A stretch of DNA of 64,000 nt from Bacteroidaceae bacterium (GTDB taxonomy: Bacteria > Bacteroidota > Bacteroidia > Bacteroidales > Bacteroidaceae), in contig JAFUFK010000011.1 of NCBI GenBank assembly GCA_017469925.1, forward strand, positions 1-64,000, in the 5' to 3' direction. Positions 61,333 through 64,000 of the stretch are shown here, piece after piece. The notes under the pieces are model-generated. The model ran no database searches, was not told the origin of the DNA, and was given only the letters and a program-made list of their open reading frames with translations. How positions within the stretch are numbered: the stretch's first letter is position 1; the number at the start of each line of letters is the position of its first letter. Both the position numbers and the translations under genes were made by a program.

Positions 61333-64000
61333 TTAGCGTGGGCCACCGCCTCCACCACCACCGCGGCCACCACGACCACCGCCAAAGCCTCCAAAGCCAC
61401 CGCCAGGGAATCCGCCAGGCCCCATCATGCCACGGGCTTCCTTATTACCCAGGAGGTTGAGGGTATAGATGACGTGCACCATGACATAGCTATTGATGGC
61501 ATTGCTCCAGGTATCACTACGCATCGAGGCTGTAATGGCTCGGCTAATGTTAGAGCGTTGCTTCAAGATGTCGTACCACTGGACACTGATAGCAAGGTCT
61601 TGTCCCTTAATCCACTGCCTCAGATTCTGACTAAGTTGGGCATTCCAGATAAGTTCGTTCGTGTTCATCGACTCGTCGGAATAGCCGCGACGGCTCTGCT
61701 GACTGATGTCGGTGGCGAAGGAGAGATTGAAGGGGAAGGTGATGTTAAAGTTTCCACCATAGTTGAAGGTCCAGCTGTCAATGTTGGCGTTGGTCTGCAG
61801 TTTGTTGCGGGCATGCTGATAGTTGAAACCGCTATTCAAGCCGATTTCGTAGGTTCCCGTCTCACCAAAGTCGTTGCGGTAGTTGATGCGAAGGTTATCA
61901 CTCAGGTTCGTATTCTTTGTGGTAGCCTTCTGCAAGGGAACCTGGCGGAAGACCTTATCCAAATCGACCAGAACAGGATTATCGTCACGGAAGATATTAC
62001 CCCAAGTAGAACCATCTGAGTTGCTGCTCTGATAACCTACGTTATTGGCGTAGTTGATGTTGGCTGAATTCATCAGGTTGAGGTGCTTGCCACTATCGAG
62101 GGCTGTGTTGAACATGATGAAGGCGCCAGTATTCCAATTGCCATTGATGTTCATGGGGCGCGTATATCGGGCACCCGACTGAGTATCGTAGATGGTGGCT
62201 GTAGAGATGCTGTTCTTCGTGTTGCTGTAGTTAAGATTCATCGCCCAGCCACGCTGTTTATCGATGTTGTAACCGTTGTAGAAGGCAAACACATTGTTGC
62301 TCCACGAAGAACGCAGCCCAGAGTTTCCGGTCGAGATATTGAGGGGGTCGCTCGAGTCAACGACCTCGAGCAAGTTGGTCATCGAAGGCTGCGACATGCG
62401 GGCATTGTAACGTACGCGCAATTGGCTGGTGTTCGATATCTTCCAACGCATGTCGATACGCGGAGCCCAGTTGAAGGTATGGCGCACGACGGTGGTATCA
62501 AGGCGGTTCTTCTTATAGTCCATGTGTGTGGTCTGGGGTTGGAAGTTGATACCAGCATTCAGTCGCATCTCCTGCCCATTGTCGAACTTACGGTTGTAGC
62601 GAGCCAGGAGGTTTGCGTCGTGGTTGTACTCGCGATAGGTGGCATATTGGCTGTTCTCCCAGTTCTTGATATAGTCGAGGCTGTCGAGTCCTGGCAGATA
62701 ACCGAGGTAGAGCTGTTCCTGAGTGTAATAGCCTTCGTACTTGGTCAGCAGGGAGTCGATGCTGTACATCGAGCGGTCGCTGTCGGAATAGCGATACTGG
62801 AACTGGTACGAGGCCTGCAGGTTCAGGTTTTGGGTAATAGGCTCGGTGTATGAGAGACGGCCCTGCACGTTATACGACGTCGAGGGGGAGAGGTTGTACT
62901 GGTTGGTAAAGGTGTTGCGTTGTTGCTGATAGTAATTGATGAGCGAGCGGCTCCACGACTTTGAGTCAGAGTTCGAATAACGTGCGCCAGCATTCAGTGT
63001 CAGGTTGCGCCCAGGCTTGGCCAAGCGGCGGTTGACCTGCAAGTCTCCATTAAAGTTAGTCGAATGACTCTCACCCATCGACTGGCGGTTATTGTCGTTG
63101 ACGGCAACACTGTCGCGGATGGTACGATTCTCTTCTATATTGTACTGGGCAAGCGGGTCGGAGAAATAGTCGTAAGGATTCTGGTTGAAGGTTACGCTGG
63201 CACTGGAAGCATGGTTCGACGACCAGGAGCGCGAGAAGTTAGGACGGAACATGAGGTTCGTCATCGAATCGACCATCCACTCGAAGCGGAAGTTGGCATT
63301 TACGTCCTGACTCTTATTGAACGACTGGTTGTGGGAGTTGGAGAAAGTCGATGTCGTTTGGTTGAGAAACATCTCGCTGTTGGTCTTCGTCTGTACGTCA
63401 CTATAGCGATGACTATAACGGACATTACCACCCAACTCCAGATAACCGGCATCAGACTCCTTCTTTCCGTTGTCCCAAGCAAAGTTCATGCCATACATGT
63501 CGCTCGTGGTGATACCATTGCCTCCGCCGAAGCCCCATCCTCGACCTCCGCCGCCAGGGAACGAGTTGTCGTTGATGTTGTTACGGCTACCGATGATGGT
63601 CAGTTGCATGTTGTCGGTATAACGGCTGATATTGGCCTTGGCCGTATAACGGTCTTCGGTTCCATAGCCGAGGTCGGCATTGATGAGCCAACCTTCCTTC
63701 ATTCCCTTCTTTACGGTCAGGTCGAGCACGGTCTCTTCCTCACCATCATCGATGCCTGTGATGCGGCTGTAGTCGCTCTTCTTGTCATACGACTTCACCT
63801 TTTCGACCATCTTTGTCGGGATGTTCTTCATCGCCATCTTTGTATCATTATCGAAGAACTCCTTACCTCCCACCATAATCTTCGAGACGGTCTTACCGTT
63901 AATCTTGATGGTCCCGTCATCGCCCACCTCTGCGCCTGGGAGTTTGCGCACGAGTTCCTCAAGGTTCGACCCCTCGGGCAGACGGAAGGCACCGGCGTTA
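61333..64000 (-). CDS. Outer-membrane beta-barrel protein (TonB-receptor-like), 5' end beyond window
   Basis: 889 codons, no start inside the window: reading continues through the right edge (NAGAFRLPEGSNLEELVRKL). It begins with a plug-like region (IKINGKTVSKIMVGGKEFF) followed by an OMP_b-brl_3-type barrel with many Tyr/Asn/Ser-rich strands (LQASYQFQYRYSDSDRSMY, MRLNAGINFQPQT). The last ~35 residues are extremely Gly-rich (GGFGGFGGGRGGRGGGGGGG), replacing the usual aromatic last strand at the very end. A carboxypeptidase-regulatory-like N-domain is expected outside the window. Substrate unknown. Confidence 0.85.
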   Translation of the reverse strand, partial: NAGAFRLPEGSNLEELVRKLPGAEVGDDGTIKINGKTVSKIMVGGKEFFDNDTKMAMKNIPTKMVEKVKSYDKKSDYSRITGIDDGEEETVLDLTVKKGMKEGWLINADLGYGTEDRYTAKANISRYTDNMQLTIIGSRNNINDNSFPGGGGRGWGFGGGNGITTSDMYGMNFAWDNGKKESDAGYLELGGNVRYSHRYSDVQTKTNSEMFLNQTTSTFSNSHNQSFNKSQDVNANFRFEWMVDSMTNLMFRPNFSRSWSSNHASSASVTFNQNPYDYFSDPLAQYNIEENRTIRDSVAVNDNNRQSMGESHSTNFNGDLQVNRRLAKPGRNLTLNAGARYSNSDSKSWSRSLINYYQQQRNTFTNQYNLSPSTSYNVQGRLSYTEPITQNLNLQASYQFQYRYSDSDRSMYSIDSLLTKYEGYYTQEQLYLGYLPGLDSLDYIKNWENSQYATYREYNHDANLLARYNRKFDNGQEMRLNAGINFQPQTTHMDYKKNRLDTTVVRHTFNWAPRIDMRWKISNTSQLRVRYNARMSQPSMTNLLEVVDSSDPLNISTGNSGLRSSWSNNVFAFYNGYNIDKQRGWAMNLNYSNTKNSISTATIYDTQSGARYTRPMNINGNWNTGAFIMFNTALDSGKHLNLMNSANINYANNVGYQSSNSDGSTWGNIFRDDNPVLVDLDKVFRQVPLQKATTKNTNLSDNLRINYRNDFGETGTYEIGLNSGFNYQHARNKLQTNANIDSWTFNYGGNFNITFPFNLSFATDISQQSRRGYSDESMNTNELIWNAQLSQNLRQWIKGQDLAISVQWYDILKQRSNISRAITASMRSDTWSNAINSYVMVHVIYTLNLLGNKEARGMMGPGGFPGGGFGGFGGGRGGRGGGGGGGPR

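Overview
The window is a gene-dense piece of a Bacteroidales chromosome, most likely Prevotella or a close relative of fairly high GC. Four things point there. Promoters follow the Bacteroidetes pattern TTG-N19/20-TAnnTTTG, and Shine-Dalgarno sequences are essentially absent. Type IX secretion genes (porX, porW) sit beside secreted proteins with T9SS-like C-terminal tails. Typical Bacteroidales genes are present: a fused gamma-alpha 2-oxoacid:ferredoxin oxidoreductase subunit, a BspA-like leucine-rich surface protein, a membrane pyrophosphatase, and a lipoprotein TPR-HTH regulator. No phage, IS transposase, CRISPR array or rRNA was found.

Layout. 1-2.9 kb: start of pckA (leftward), a 600-bp gap with repeats, then a Fic gene overlapping upp. 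3-6 kb: korB-korA and tRNA-Arg(CCU). 6.1-7.8 kb: phosphatidylethanolamine synthesis (psd-pssA) and a small membrane protein. 8-12.4 kb: dnaE, trxA and a small acidic protein. 12.6-18.6 kb: a TPR-HTH regulator followed by a 1514-residue BspA-like surface protein. 18.7-25.6 kb: tsaE, porX-porW, a small membrane protein and aroA. 25.7-28 kb: tRNA-Pro(GGG) and hppA. 28-35 kb: secreted proteins, including a GH43 glycosidase coupled to a 1367-residue modular protein. 35-36 kb: aroB. 36.6-46.5 kb: one long rightward run of three FKBP isomerases, a CotH-kinase/ricin protein, a C26-M19 peptidase fusion, a glutaminyl-cyclase-like lipoprotein, sufE, dus and a U32 protein. 46.8-51.1 kb: a UvrA2-like ATPase and metG. 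51.5-54.1 kb: a secreted nuclease-fold protein with a dockerin. 54-57.9 kb: mscS, xylB and xylA. 57.9-64 kb: a RecD-like helicase, a hypothetical protein, DUF3822, rsmD and an outer-membrane beta-barrel protein cut by the window edge.

The genes combine central metabolism (PEP carboxykinase, 2-oxoacid oxidation, xylose entry, shikimate steps 2 and 6) with export and maturation of surface proteins. PorX and PorW serve the T9SS. The glutaminyl-cyclase-like enzyme fits four secreted proteins here whose predicted mature N-terminus is Gln.

The most unusual content is intergenic. First, four loci carry arrays of GTTAA-type palindromes at an exact 23-bp pitch (4, 5, 4 and 4 units). Two of these lie inside copies of one roughly 265-bp dispersed element. 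Second, one locus carries an array of 16-bp palindromes TTC-N10-GAA at a 22-bp pitch, with arm sequences that vary but keep their symmetry. Third, degenerate 7-bp and 8-bp tandem arrays (NAACTNN, NNNTTAA, NNNNTAAA) sit at gene junctions, and one lies inside the coding sequence of the UvrA-like gene. None of these is explained by the annotated genes.
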